Of a stretch of DNA of 64,000 nt, positions 33,116-46,800 are shown piece after piece. The notes beneath the pieces were generated by a model, which saw only the letters and a list, made by a program, of their open reading frames with translations, had not been told where the DNA came from and did no database searches. The stretch's first letter is position 1. Each line of letters starts with the position of its first letter. Both the position numbers and the translations under genes were made by a program. Location of the stretch: assembly GCA_936450465.1 (NCBI GenBank), contig OW388291.1:37858656-37922655 (forward strand). The letters run 5' to 3'. This stretch comes from Gibbula magus (Eukaryota > Mollusca > Gastropoda > Trochida > Trochidae).

Positions 33116-33996
33116 CCAAAAAAACACAGACAAATTTGTTTGGAGATACCGAAGAGGATTGTTTTCTTGACTGCTAAATCCGGTTTTAGAGACAGACTGC
33201 TGTTAACCTGAGGACATTTCCACTGAACACTGAGTGCAATATCTGGATCAGAGTCACTAAGAGAAAAAGTCAAATATTCAAAGGTGTCTCTTGAGTCTTG
33301 ACAACCAATTTTTTCAAAAGCAGAGACATATTGTTTTTGAGATGCCTAAGGTAATAACTTACACATTTTCTTCCTGAAATGAAGAAAATCTAATTTCAAC
33401 ATTCTATCAAAATTTATTGAAGCCTTTATATGAATTGGCCGATAGTAAATGCATGTATGAAGAGACATATTGCCTTAAAACACCAAAGGAAAAACTTCAT
33501 TTCTGCTGAACCAAATTTCATGATCAGTTTGTCTGAGATACATGAAGTTAAAGATTGATCTTCAACTATCTTCTTTGACTATCTTTCAACAAAATTTTTG
33601 AAAAAACCAAAGACAAATTGCTTCTGGAACACACAAGGAGATAAATTTTTAACTGCTGAAATTGATATATTTCACAGAAGTTTGTTGGCATTTGACTAAA
33701 CTATTTATTTCACAGACATACCGCTTTTACCGTAAATGGATATAACCCTAATTCCTGTTAAATCAAATTCAACTAGAAAGTGTTTCTAGTCTTGAAACCA
33801 GACGTCATCCCCTTCTGTTAATTAACCTAAGACTATCCTCCCAAAACACTTTCATGGTGTTTTATAATAATATACAGTAGATGATTCTAAGTTATTAAAA
33901 TTGGAATCAGGATGAAGTTAAAAATATCTGGAAGAGTTGTCATGTAGTTATGTTCTGGAAACAAATCCTACACTACAAAGACAAAATCTAAATTAC

Positions 33997-34131
33997 TGTC
34001 ATGGAAATAGCAAAAATATATAATGGAAAAAAGCTTAAACCCCAAAAGGCATATCTACATGACATGGAGAGGCAGTATACCAAATTTGGTGAAGATTGGT
34101 CAAATTAGATTCAGATTTATGTTCCGAAAAT
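33997..34131 (+). repeat. Interspersed repeat, copy 1 (partner at 40378-40530)
   Basis: Shares CATGGAAA, AAACCCYAAAAGGCA, TATACCAAATTTGGTGAWGATTGG and TATGYTC-GRAA with the partner. (The full shared block is longer than quoted.) The open frame at 34023-34250 lies in it and is not credible as a gene. Confidence 0.7.
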
Positions 34132-34559
34132 TATTAGAATGTTGGCACCGATGGAAACACAAAAAAGAAAGAATGTCTCTGGACCTATTGGAGGGAGATT
34201 TAAGGAACAGATGCAGTGACTTTGAAATAAAGGCAAAGATTCACATGTGACTATTGACAATTCCTCTTGATAAAAGCAGAATAATCTTTCTACTTATTAC
34301 GGCAGTAACATTCTTTGATGCCAAATCAAAAAGTAGGATCAGTCAGTCAAAGAGTCTATAAAATCATCAGTTGACCTTTGCAAAATTCAGAGCCATATTG
34401 GCTAGGAAGCACCAGAGGAAATAACTCTCTCCACTGCTTAATCTAGTTCCAGAGTCACTTTGATTCATAGGTCATAGTCCACAATATGGTTTTTGAAATA
34501 CCTAAGTGAATGTTTGTTTCACAAATAAAAGTAAAATCGATAGCCACCAAACACTAGGG

Positions 34560-37500
34560 CATATGTATGTGTCTGTATGTATACAGTGACAGTGTGTATT
34601 GTCTGTTTAATTTCAAAACATTCTTCATTAACAGATCATTTGTTTTCTAAAGAGGATATCACCCTGACATCATCATTACAATATCCCACATAAGCATGAT
34701 GCATCATTGCAGACTTCTTCAAAGAAAATCATCCCAACAGAAAATGCATTAAAAGTCAATCAAAAGTCAACTGATTAGGGTAATGTCTTCTACATATAAT
34801 TGATCAAGCAATAACACTGCATTTATATGCAAATAATGATCTTTTTCTAGCATTGCCAAAATTGACAATCGATATTGTCTAATGTTGTTTTCTGTTCTAA
34901 AAGCTCAATAAGCCATCCATCTTGTACATGGATGATGTGGAGTTGAATGGATTCCGGGTCAAAAAGTTGACTCCAGCCCATAAAGGGTTAAGATAAACCT
35001 GTACACAATCTCTTCAGTGACTTCATATCTTTAACTGTCAGTCATATAATAGTAAAAATATTCAAATGAAATAAAAATCATTCAAAAAAATCTCATGAGA
35101 TATTATTGTTTCATGTCCAAGCTACTCTATCTGAAGAAAAGTATGAATATATTAGACGTAATTAGAACTTTTAAATTTCTGTTTCAATCATCAGATCAAA
35201 TTTGTTTTTGCAGATCTGAACAAAGTCCTCTTAATCAAACCATCAAACCTGATCTAAATAAATTGTATCTAAATATTCCATAATTTGTTCATTAAAACCG
35301 ATTATCTCCTGAATCATTTTTTGCCATTCTAAGAGAAAACCAATAAAGAAAAAAGAGTTCGTGTTTTTAAAAGCCTCTAGAGTTGATAAAATCTATTGTC
35401 AAATTTGAGATAAAGAAAAATCCTACAACTTGATTAAACACTTAATGCGAGCAGTATTACCATAACAGGCCCCTAACCACCATACCATTTATAAAAGTCA
35501 TTTTTTTTTGTCAAATAGGTAGAATAGACAGGCTAATAATGGCAAAGGACATTAAAATCGATCCCTCTTTTGGAGAAACATAACCACCTAACATGGCAAT
35601 CAGCATTTCCATTTTCTCTCAACAAGGCCTGAATGAGCTTAAGAAAGGCGTGTTGCCTTAAGGTATCTTCAAGGACGACTGTCTTGCCTGTGCACAAAGA
35701 GAAGGAAATCAAGTTATCTAGGTGTCAATGGCAGCCATACCTTCCGGTGATATTCTTTGCAAACCATGAAACAAGAGCATACCAGAAAATTGACTGTCAA
35801 CATAAATATTTTTCACCTCAGCAAGATTGTCGGTGGAAATGGCAACAGAGCAATTTCCAGTCCAAAATATGCACCTCAATATCCTGCTCAATGGTGGGTT
35901 CAGCTTCCAGATAAGAAAAAAATAATATAGCTATGATTCCACAAGGATCAATAACAGACATTCTGGTCCCATTATGGTCTTCATTCCAATGGTCGGTCAA
36001 GAAGGTAATTTTTTTATTCAAGACTCGAGAATTCTCACCCTAGATTTGTAATTCTATATTCAGAAATTGACACTTCAATCTGTTGGTCAATCAAGAGTGA
36101 ATCTTCAATTTCATTTTTCAATTAAAATTGTCAAGTTCTAAATTCAAAATCTGATCAGGGGTAAGTGTTCACTCTAGAGCCATCATATGGAGAAATCCAA
36201 TATATAATTCTGAATATAGAATATTGAACATGCTCAGAGATGAAATTCTTCAACTGTGTTAAAAATTCCTGATTATAAGTTGATGCTAAGTAATTGTTGC
36301 TAAGTAATTGTATCACTTCGGATTCACAGTATCAATAAATTATTCATGAATGATGTTAAAAGACAAGATGAATAACATCTGTAGCACATATTCAATAATT
36401 ATTGCTATCTGTCAACTCCTCTTATCATAAGCACCAATGTCCTCATTTGCTAATTCCCTGACACAATTTCTCATCAAAGCTATCCCTCTCCTTCAGGATG
36501 CTTTTACTTATCACTTCAATACATACGTCAAACGATGATTATTACCATTAGCAGTGTCAACTGTTTGGCTAACTGTCAGTTTCATCCATTTCCTTTGAAG
36601 ATCCCAACAATCAAAGACATATATATTTCCATGATTACAAGTTGTCAAGTCAAGTTCGGAAGGCACACTTCCAACTTATGGAAATGTTAATATCAAGTTA
36701 TGTAAAGAAAACTTGTCAATGTTTTAAATTCTTTACTATATGTGATGAAGATGCCAAGTTTAAAGTTTTCAAACCAATGTGACAGATATTTTCAACCTGA
36801 TAATCTAACAGCCAAATAGCCAAATGTTGCAAGTAACAGAAAGCTCTGACAAGACTAAATTTAAGATTAGGAACCCGCAAAACCAGTAGGTTACATATTA
36901 CTATGAAACCTGAAAGTACTTGCTGTAACTAATAGTTCAACTGCACTGAAATAAGTAATCTAGAGGAGTGGCCTTTTTAAATTGGCAGGTAAAATATTAT
37001 TGGATATTTAGAAATACTTACCACACTTGTAGGATTTTCAAAGTGTTTCAACAAATGCAATTACCACTATCTCAAAACTAAGATGTTTTCAATGATTTTG
37101 TCTGAATTAATATTTAGGAAATATTCCAAAACAAGCAGATAAAAGGTTAGGTTTTAAAAAAGATGAGTTTTTAAAATTAAAATGTCGTTGATAAATTTCA
37201 AGACAAATAACGTAATGTTACGTTACTGCTGCTTTGACTATAACTATTCAATGTTTTGTAAGAAGTGGACAGATTAACCTTAATGATAATTGGATATCTG
37301 TAGACTAAGTCACAAAATAAACACAGAAAAGCCAGACATTTTCATAAATGAAATTATAGAATTATTTTGATTTAGAAAGAAAAAGTACAAAATAAATTGC
37401 ATGGATCTCCCTCCAGATTGATGTTCAAAGAAATGGCTGAAGATCTCACCAGTTGCTGTTTAAGCTCAATAAGGTTTGAACCTAGAGAAACCAATGCAAT

Positions 37501-37610
37501 TACAGAAGCTGCCTTTGATAAGCTAAAACATGCTGTTCAATTAAATACATGTAACTGCATCAGAAAGTTTTAGCAGGAAATGGGGAAAAACTAATTTAAA
37601 AAGTTTTCAC
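34560..37610. other. No gene recognised
   Basis: AT-rich. Open frames of 62-93 codons occur (35095, 35633 plus; 35818 minus) without recognisable motifs; the plus and minus frames near 35820-35914 overlap. Confidence 0.4.
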
Positions 37611-37616
37611 AGATCT

Positions 37617-37886
37617 TAAATCAAAGACCAAAATCAAGAAAATGCAAAATTTTGTTATCAAATTCAAATTCACATTAAATGTAGCTTTTAAATAAAAGAA
37701 TATTCAAAATTAATCTGCTCTGTTTTGTAACACGATTTTGATATCAAAGTGATTTAAAAGAGATCAAAGTTCATTTTTTGTTTTGATCCGATAATGACTA
37801 GAAATTGAGGATTAAATATGTTCTGTCAACCACTTCCTTTGAACGTGATATATAGAATTTGAAAATGCATGAACATTTTCACAGCA
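37617..37886 (+). repeat. Long diverged duplication, copy 1 (partner 42490-42739)
   Basis: Starts TAAATCAAAGACCAAAATMAA and includes ACATTAAATGTAGCTTTTAA, CTTTGAAC-TGAT and GAATGCATG-ACATT words in the same order and spacing as the partner 4.87 kb away. Confidence 0.75.
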
Positions 37887-40370
37887 TCAAAAAACAACCT
37901 ATCCAAGAATGATTTCTCCCTAATTGAACACCTCTTAGATAATCATCCATAATTGTCATCTTGTAAATCCAACTGAACTTCCAATCGTGTCATTTGAACT
38001 TTTAACAGAATTTGAAAGTGGAAAAGAGGCATTATCTCATGAACATATTTCTCTATCTACAATCAGAATTGCAGTATTGAAGCACGTTTAAACATCTTGA
38101 TGTTATACATCTAAGAGACTCTCTGCAGAACAGTAACATAGTGGCTCATCTTTTAAGAACTTGATCTTCAACTTAAATTTGCAAACAACAGAGGCTTTCT
38201 CTCCAATAAATTTATCCAATTATTATTGTAAATAAAGTAGTCTTAAGTTTTCAACATGCCATTAATAGAATTTGAGATATTTCTCCAATGGAATACATGC
38301 TATCAAACATTTTATCTGCACATTTAAACATTCTCATCATGGAAGTGAGTCTGATACATTCTCAAAGATCCATCTAGTATTGCAAATTAAAGAACCAATA
38401 TTGGAGACTACTGTATCAATCAATGGGCATGGCGTGACTACACAGACCTCAAACCAATGTATATTCCCTACCAGGTCAACACACAGAAAGGAGATATTAT
38501 TTCATAAAGAGTGTTCCCAATATTCCCTTGTGTTCCAATTTACTTAAGTGCCAACACAGTAAATAGATTCCAAGCATCATTATAGAAATTAGTAGACGGA
38601 GTTGTAACTTATCCTCTATTGACGTGATGCTCAAGAAGATGCAAGTATAGGATTTGTACTTAATGCTAGAAGAAAGCGTCTGAGCTGGCATTTTGCATTC
38701 AGCTTGAGATAATTACTCTTGTTAGTCTTGTTTTCAGACAGGTTTATTGAAGAAACCTTAATTCACAAAGGGGAAGTAGGCACCAAAGATATCAATGACC
38801 TAGTTGACCTGAACCCTTTCTTTACCCGAGAGAACCCAAATATTTAAAGGACAGAACACTCCTGCGGTTTTAGTTGAAAATGTAAACATGATGGAGAGGG
38901 AGAACCCAGAGGTCAAAGGCCTAAGGCTTCACCCAAACCCCAAATGATTACATTTTCAACCCAAACCAAGGGAGAGTGTTATATCTGTCATATAAAGCAA
39001 AGGAAAAGAAGAAATTTTTTATCAAAATCAGTTATAATTCATCAAATATATATTTCCTATGAAATGGCATAGCCATGCTAATGAAAATTTAACACTGAAA
39101 AAAGTATCGCACAAAAACAGCGAGAACTGTCTGACTTTCAATTCGGACCTTCTGAATCCTTAACTGGATCTGGACCCAACCTGGACAGTGCTTACATTAC
39201 ATGATGTCAAACTCCACACGTCTAGACATAAGCTTGTAACAATGGCAGTTGATATTGAGTTGATACCAAGGTCAATTCCAATTATTTTTTTATAAAAGTT
39301 AGAAAAAGTAATTGATTCCCATAGGAATCAACTCATACATTATTATAACAGTAAACGACTTATTTGTCAACACTTAAAAAAATAACATTTAAAAAATAAT
39401 TTTCGAACGCTTAAAACATAAAATATTTATAGTTCTTTTAACAGTTGACAAAAACGTTGGTACCAACGAAATGTAACTTGGTTCTATACAAGTTAAGCAC
39501 AATATAGTCCACGCCACTCTTAATCAAGAGTAGTTTAGAACACAGTTGGGTAGAAATGTGATGCTAATCACAATCAAGTTTAGTACATTCTGACTTCTGA
39601 CTTTTTCACAACCAATCAACTGTAATTTGTGCCACTGGCAGAAAAAGAAATAAATGCCAATAACAATTGCCTTTAGTGTTGTATTCCAGTAGAAAACAAT
39701 AATAGTTGATACCAATGAAAAAAACATAATTGCTAAATAAAAACCAGACAACCTACAGAAAGACAGTGCACAATTCATTCATGTGGCATTCTTAAATAGA
39801 ACAGTCATTTGAACATCTGTTCAATTGTTTCTGTAACCTTTTGACAGGTTTTTTATTCACAGAAGTAGTTCATCACGTTGCCTGTCCCTTTATCTGCTAT
39901 TATGCAATATGCTTTAACTGGCGTTACACAGTGGTGCACTGGATGCATAAGCGGTCAGGTGTCGGCCTTCAATAGAATAGCAAGAACACCTGGAGAAGTT
40001 TCTCTGCATTCCATCTATATTATTTTCATTTAGCTTGTCATTTTACCAATTATTGTGCAGGTTGGTGAACAACTTGAGTTTCTTGTATCGGGACAGCAAA
40101 GATGTTTTGTCAATTCTATCATAACATTCAATTGGTTTTGAATTGTATTGAGACGGAATTGAGTTTGTAAGGACGTTCCTGAGAATACTTCAGTACAGCA
40201 TGATCTTCATTGATAAACAGAACTTTTTTATTTAACAAACCTGTAAAAAAAAGTAATAACTAGAATGTGTTTTTGTCTCTTCCTTCCTCAAATTCACATC
40301 AGAAACCTCAAACAATTAATTTTTAAGAGTTCCACACTGAACATGAACCCTCCGAAAAAAACAAAATACC
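37887..40370. other. No gene recognised
   Basis: AT-rich; short open frames (38272 plus; 38497 and 39524 minus) have no recognisable motifs. The minus frame at 39524 looks hydrophobic only because of base composition. Confidence 0.4.
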
Positions 40371-40377
40371 AATAGTT

Positions 40378-40530
40378 GCCATGGAAAACAAATTTAAACA
40401 GTCTCAAACCCTAAAAGGCACATCAATATGACATGAATAGGCTGTATACCAAATTTGGTGATGATTGGTCAAGTAGTTTAGAGTTTTAGAGTTATGCTCT
40501 GGAAACTATGAGGGGAGACATAATAATAAC
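40378..40530 (+). repeat. Interspersed repeat, copy 2 (partner at 33997-34131)
   Basis: Better preserved than its partner: GGTGATGATTGGTCAAGTAG, GAGTTATGCTCTGGAAAC and an end GACATAATAATAACATTA. The style (substrate phrase then AATAATAA) matches the right part of the element at 1380-2835. Confidence 0.7.
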
Positions 40531-41102
40531 ATTACTGAAAAGTTAGGATTCCTTTTCAATAATCAAAGAGTTTAGTAACTATTGACGGCCGATGATTTTA
40601 ATAGCATATACGTATTGACAAAGCTTGCTGCTGGTACAAAGATAGGACATTTTCATTTAAAGATTCAATGAGTATCAACCTCCGAGAATTACTGTTGACA
40701 GAGCTTGTATTGAAATTCCTAAGAAAAGAGCATTTTCAATTAATTGAATTGATTCAAATCAGTAATGTTGACACTGCTACAACATAACTTGTAAGAATAA
40801 GAATTCAACGCGTAGAATTTAAAGGATTTATCGGAACTCTATCACTTCAGATCTCTTTGTTCACCTTTCCAACTGGTCGACTACAAATTTACTTCTTATA
40901 ACCCTGACTTCTCTATACAAGCTTCAGATAGATCGCATTCTGAGTAGACTCTGCATCACTCATGCATCATACACTACTGAATATTCTTTGTTAAAGAATT
41001 GACCTTAAAATGAGCCTAACATTTTACCTGATGAATTGTGCAATACCATTCTAAGTGTTCAACTTACAGGAATATTTTACTCTTTTTACGAATACTCCTC
41101 TT

Positions 41103-42459
41103 CATGGTTCATACAGCCAAAACAGAATAAAATTCCAGTACTTTTCAAGGGCTTTTCAAGGACATTTTACCATTTTTCAAGTACATATATTCGCAGAATT
41201 ATTTGTACTAATTATATTAAAAAAGCTTCCCACAGCAATAATTTAATTACCCTTTTACCATGAAAGACAAATAACTTAAATATCAACACATACTTGAATT
41301 TAAAACATTGTCTGTGTTTGTCTTCTTTTAGTATCATTTTGAAAAAGTTGGACTTGTAGACGTTATTATTTTCGATTTCACAGCCGCACAATGTTTTTCT
41401 CCTTTCATATTAAATTTCAGCCCGCTCTCTCTCATATTTCAAATGTCAATATGGTACGATTGCATAGTGTGCAGAAAGCCTTTCTCTTGTCACTAGATGG
41501 CTTTACCCAACTATAAACAGGATTGCTTAACCATTTAGCGTTGAAAACGCACAAACCACGATTGCAACTCATAACTGACAGATTTGACGTGTACGACAAA
41601 GTCAAGTGACATACCAACTTTCGGTTTCGATGCCGCCATTTTCCAAAGTGCCGTATTGCGATATCACATGCGAGAATGCTAACGACCAATCAAACGTTCA
41701 GGCTATGATTACGTCATGTACATTATGAATGAAAGCTTCGTTGTGATTTTACAACTCAATGAATTAGATAGTATTATTTACAAATATTGAACTGTTAGAT
41801 TGTGCTAAACAGTAAACACGCAACATTTTACCGACATTGACACTTTTATTCACGTTCAATTCTTTTGGTTGACATTATTACATTTTTATTGACATTCTTA
41901 TGTCACTTTGAAGCTCGATTTATTCAAGAACGAATGCAGAATATAATGACAACATATGACAGATTATAGAACGAGTGCATAATTATTAATGCGAACTCTC
42001 ATTGGTGGATAAAAGGGTGTGTCATCGTTTCGAATTCTCATTGGCTGATATATTTGGTGACTCAGATGCGATACTTACTTCCCAGTTCGAATCGAAGTAT
42101 TTAGACACTTCAAAATGATTCTAAAAGAGGAAAAACACAGACAATGTTAGAAATATTTTATTTTTCACAACTATCTTCAAATCGTTTGACCAGCAGTGGT
42201 TGGTATTTTTGCGCCAATGCGAACGCTGTGGAGTTGTTTCCATGCGCCATTTTTTTTTTTTTTTTTTTATAAAAAATACTTCCGTGTTTTAGATTGTGAT
42301 CGATGTAAGGGTAAATTCCAGTACATTTTTGAAAATTTCAAGGACATTACCGCGAAATTCCAGTACTTTTTCAGGACATTTAGTAAGCATTGTAAATTCA
42401 AGTACTTTTCCAGTATCAAAACAAAATTCAAGAACTTTTCCAGGCCCGTGCGAACCATG
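41103..42459 (-). mobile_element. hAT-type relic, 1357 bp, with zinc-finger fragment
   Basis: Ends CATGGTTCATACAGCC (41103) and, inverted, CATGGTTCGCACGGGCC (to 42459). Both ends continue into tandem TTCCAGTACTTTT / TTCAAGGACATT words, which act as subterminal repeats (41135-41195 and 42313-42445). Flanks CTCCTCTT (41095-41102) and CTCTTCGT (42460-42467) match at 6 of 8 positions, a plausible decayed 8-bp duplication. A minus-strand coding fragment lies inside. A 19-T run sits at 42250-42268. Confidence 0.7.
41432..41689 (-). pseudogene. hAT transposase N-terminal (BED-like) fragment
   Basis: 85 codons ending NAKWLSNPVYSWVKP, SSDKRKAFCTLCNRTI. The W-L...W-[VL]-x(8)-AFCTLC arrangement is the first half of the BED-type zinc finger that opens many hAT/ZBED proteins. 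The following Cys/His ligands and the catalytic domain are missing: the frame stops 6 codons after the CxxC. Confidence 0.55.
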
Positions 42460-42489
42460 CTCTTCGTGATTAGCCACTGGCTAAAGTAC

Positions 42490-42739
42490 TAAATCAAAGA
42501 CCAAAATAAAGAAATGCACAATTATGTTATCACTTTCAAATTAACATTAAATGTAGCTTTTAAATTACACATTAAACTGCAGTGTTTTGTAATGTGATTT
42601 TGATGAGCAATTTGAAAAGAAGACTTTTTTCATGTGTTCCAATATCAATTGATCTTGAAGATAAAACAACTTCAGTTAAACACATTCTTTGAACTTGATG
42701 TTCAGGAATTTCAGAATGCATGGACATTCTAAACACAGC
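42490..42739 (+). repeat. Long diverged duplication, copy 2 (partner 37617-37886)
   Basis: See the partner. Begins 30 bp beyond the end of the hAT relic. Confidence 0.75.
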
Positions 42740-42799
42740 CTTTCCCGGCAGGTAGGACGAATCAGCAACACTTTACAAGCAGTTATATGAAAACTTTTG

Positions 42800-43135
42800 T
42801 TACTTGTCATAATTATTTAGTGGAACATCTCAACAATGTGTTCATTATTCATCTTGTAGATTTTTAAAGTAGTAAGCAGTACTTAAGTCAAATGACCTAA
42901 TTCCTTCCTCTAAGTTTGACAGTAAACCATTCAGCGGAACTATAAATCAAATGACTTCCTTGTCCTGCTAATATACAATATGTAAAATATGAAATAAGAG
43001 GAGTTGATTGACCTTCTGGTGTGTCAGTAAAGAATTAAGTGGAACATTTAATCAACTGACTTGATTGTACTTCAATGTGTCTGTAAAGAATTTAGTGGAA
43101 CATTTGATTAACTCGACCCTATGTTTTGACCCAGA
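42800..43135 (+). repeat. Diverged tandem repeat, period about 61 bp at its best end
   Basis: GTGTCAGTAAAGAATTAAGT then GGAACATTTAATCAACTGAC (43022 on) is repeated as GTGTCTGTAAAGAATTTAGT then GGAACATTTGATTAACTCGA (43078 on). Looser units (TTTAGTGGAACATC at 42818, TTCAGCGGAACTATAAATCA at 42931) precede them. Confidence 0.65.
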
Positions 43136-43702
43136 GGGATTTCTCCAAGTGTCTCAATGTTCTGTTCATTATTGTCAGTGACACATGGGGTATGACCCTC
43201 TCTGATCAATATTACTTGATCACAAGCCATTGATTACCATTCACACACAATCCTTTTGGACAGGACCCCTTCGACGGTAACGTCCAGTTTTGAATCTTTC
43301 CGTTCTACCACTTTAGGCTTGTTTCTTGACTTTTAAGATTTTCACTTCTAAACGAAACTTCAGTGTCACAAGGTTTAATTACTAGACAAATTTCAGAGAA
43401 GAATTTGAAATTATCTATTTTTTAAATTTCCATCTATTAGAGACAGTTATTTCACAACATACTGCTTAGATGTTCTTTTGAAGAGCAATAATAGCATAAC
43501 TGTATGAGAAGGTTATCCCCTCAAATTCTGTCTCTACATGGAATAGCCAGAAGGTTTTCTTTAAATCCTTTTACAGAAATCATCTTATTCTTTCATTATT
43601 AATGGATAGGTACGCATTAATAATTGTATAAAAAGTTTAAAGAAAAGAAGAGAAATACAAGTATATGGATTTACAACTTCTTTATTCCAGTGAGATGTGA
43701 AG

Positions 43703-43801
43703 CAGGGCCCCATTTCACAACTAAGGTAACCACAGTGCAATGTTAAAGAATGGGAGTTAGGGTTAACCTTAGTAACGGTAGCTTTGTGAAAGGAAACCCA
43801 G
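43703..43801. mobile_element. Short palindromic MITE, 99 bp
   Basis: CAGGGCCCCATTTCACAAC...TTTGTGAAAGGAAACCCAG with imperfect inverted arms that include AGGTAAC / GTAACGGTAGC. A GGGCCC...TTTCACAA palindrome of this type is common in marine invertebrate genomes. Class not assigned. Confidence 0.6.
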
Positions 43802-46800
43802 TCCTATTCTTTATTTACCACATGCAAATCAACATATTTTGAAATTTTAATATCAATCGATAGGAATGCAATAATAACGCAGTAGATGTAAACTTTAGAA
43901 AATCTTTATGTCCTCTTGGCACCTAGCAGCCACAGCACCTGTTACTACAGCATTGTTCTTATCCTTCTGAAAGCCAAGCAGGTACAGAACTCAAAAGGTT
44001 TTATGGGTCATAAGACAGATCCACAGATCTTTTTAAAATCCATTTAACATACAAGTATATCGAGACAGAACTGAAAATTACAAATTAAAATTATATCAAC
44101 CAAAATGGACACAGGAAATTGACGCTTGTCTATTAAAAAATTATAAGGAAGAGGGATCGTCATCTTTAAAGTGTGATAATTGATATGTCAAAGAATCTTT
44201 TGTAAATCTATATGTATTACACAGGTAATACATAAAAATCAATAACAATTAGTAATAACAAATTTACATAGGATAATATTTGGAGAAATAATATAAATAA
44301 TAAAAATACTGGATAAAGGAAATTGATTGACATGAACAAACGCTTGTCTATTAGACTAGGAAAAAGCCCTCATCACTTGCCCATTAAGCTTGATAATTCT
44401 TTTGTTCATATTCTATAGCTTCCATGTACGCGTAGCCATGACAGATTGAATACAATTGCTGAAATAGACATCTCTTGGGAAGTTATTGATTTCTAAGTTA
44501 AGCCTTCCTTGAGATGGACAATCATGGATATATCCGGAACCGGCTTGTACGTCTATGGCTTATCAATTGTACAACATAATCTGTAAACTCATTGTAAGAT
44601 TAATAGTGCCCACAGATGTTGCTGTCCGCCATTGCTCTATGATTCGGTGGAACTTTTTCCGACTTTTGAAAGTAACCAACATTAGAAGACTACTTGGATT
44701 TGTATTATTACAAGCAGTGCAATTTCAACTTTCACTTTTCGTCTACGCGTTAATCTTGTAAAATTACATCAGGTACTTAAAAGCTATGAAGTAAGGGAAA
44801 GATACATGATTATTTGGTTTGTGTTTTAATGTGATTTTAACTTCACATACATACATTCTGAATACATTTGGTATGTTTTTCTTGCTTAAATTGGATTGCT
44901 AATGTAGTATTACGGATCATGAGCACTTGTCTTTTTTTTATATATATGTAATGTTATTTTCACTTTCTTTCTATCTGCTTTTTTGCGTGTTGCTGGCTTG
45001 AATTAAAATTGATACAGGAAAATGAGAATTTATTTTTTCACAATGATGCTAAATCTTCATCACTTTTTGAACTTGAGGCGGTGATATAAATTCTTCTCAC
45101 ATTATGATACCACACTGAACAAGGGACAAGAATTGAAACGCTTCTTTTGATCTCAGTTGCATTCTTTGAATGAAGATCTTGCAGCATGTTCAGTTTTTTA
45201 TTTTCTTATTTGAGATGCTGATCACATTGAATGATAACATAATTACATTGCTAAGGACAGGAACTGAAGAAGGTTTTTTTAATATTGTGACAATGGGAAC
45301 ACACTTTCTGCAATAGAAGAAATTCTTGAACATTTTTAGAGGAGTAGGATTGGAGTTGGATTATTGTAGGATTCAAACATACTCTTTTTATGTTCGGTTT
45401 TCATTTTTATTCAACAATGATATTGAATTTCACTTTCTAAATTAAACTTTTCTGAAGCTAAAGTTTCTACATGATGCAACAGGGATATTGGCAAAATTTA
45501 AATTTACAGTTTCATGGTGCTGTAGTCACACTCATAAGTTTCATAAAAAATTTTTAATGAAAATTAATGCAAAATTGGAAAAAAATAAAATGCAATAAAT
45601 CCTAAATTAATTTTTATATTACATAATTATATACAGTAAAAAAAACAGTTTTACATGTTCAATTTTATGTTTAAAATATCAGTATATATCAGAAATACAA
45701 AACAAAGAGAAACCAAATTTTTAAACAAAAAGCAATGGATCACATTAACAATCATTATGTCAAACGTACATGAATAAAAAATACACTGGTCTTAATTTAA
45801 CTGAAAGGTAAACAATCAATCCTATGTTTGTTTCAACAAGATGAAGTTTCTGATCCCTAAGGAATTTTCGAGACAAATGCAATTTATTTGGGTTTCTTTG
45901 ATCAAGGTTTCTACAAATGAGAAAATGATCATTTTACATGATCACCTTCAAGACTAATTGTTTGCAGATAAATGAATGGTATCCTTTCAATTGGCAGTTG
46001 CAGATACTTTACACACCTGATTAATCATTAAGAGATACAATGCTGAGCAATTCATACTGATGAGAAGTCAAGGCCAAATGTCAGATCATATCAGTCTGTT
46101 AATGGTAAACAGATTCATCAATGTATCTGATCTATTCAGAACTATGAGAAAAAGAGAAGCAAATAATAATCTGTGGTAGTTGATACTCTACTTAAAACTG
46201 ATTTGAAAACAACAACTTGAGAGGGGATGTAACTCTGGAGTGGACAGGACTGCAGACCACTAATCAAAACTTCTCTTTCTTAAATTTTCACTTTGTGCGT
46301 CTCTCTGTCATCAAGCAAAAGGACATTACAATCAAGAGGGATCATTTACAATAATAACTAAGCATCTGTGGAGGTTGGTAAAGACACTATTCATTTTCAA
46401 ATTTATTTATTTAACTTAGGACAAGCACCTAGTAGATTCAATATGTCAATCTGCATCCAAAAACAGTATTGCCTGGTGAACTGGCTTCCCTTCACATAAC
46501 CATCTTTACTATGTTAACCTTAACTCCTATTATTTAACATTACAACTCCTATTATTTAACATTTCACTACGGTAATCTTAGTGACTTATGATCACCTTAG
46601 CGCGAAAAGAGACCCTTGACGTATTCGGTTGCATAGAAGCTAAGAATGCATGTCCGTAAGTTTGTATAGGAACAACAGGTGATTTGTTTAACATTGCTGT
46701 CTTGAAGAAACATGTTCTTGCCAATGCTTGCCAACAGCTATGAGTATGATTTAATTACAAGCAATATAAACAATTAAGGGACAAATGATAGGTAAATGGG

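Noticed and set aside
39524..39778. 84-codon hydrophobic minus-strand frame that looks like a membrane protein
   Set aside because: Hydrophobicity follows from AT-rich codons (F, I, L); no start context, homology or splice support.
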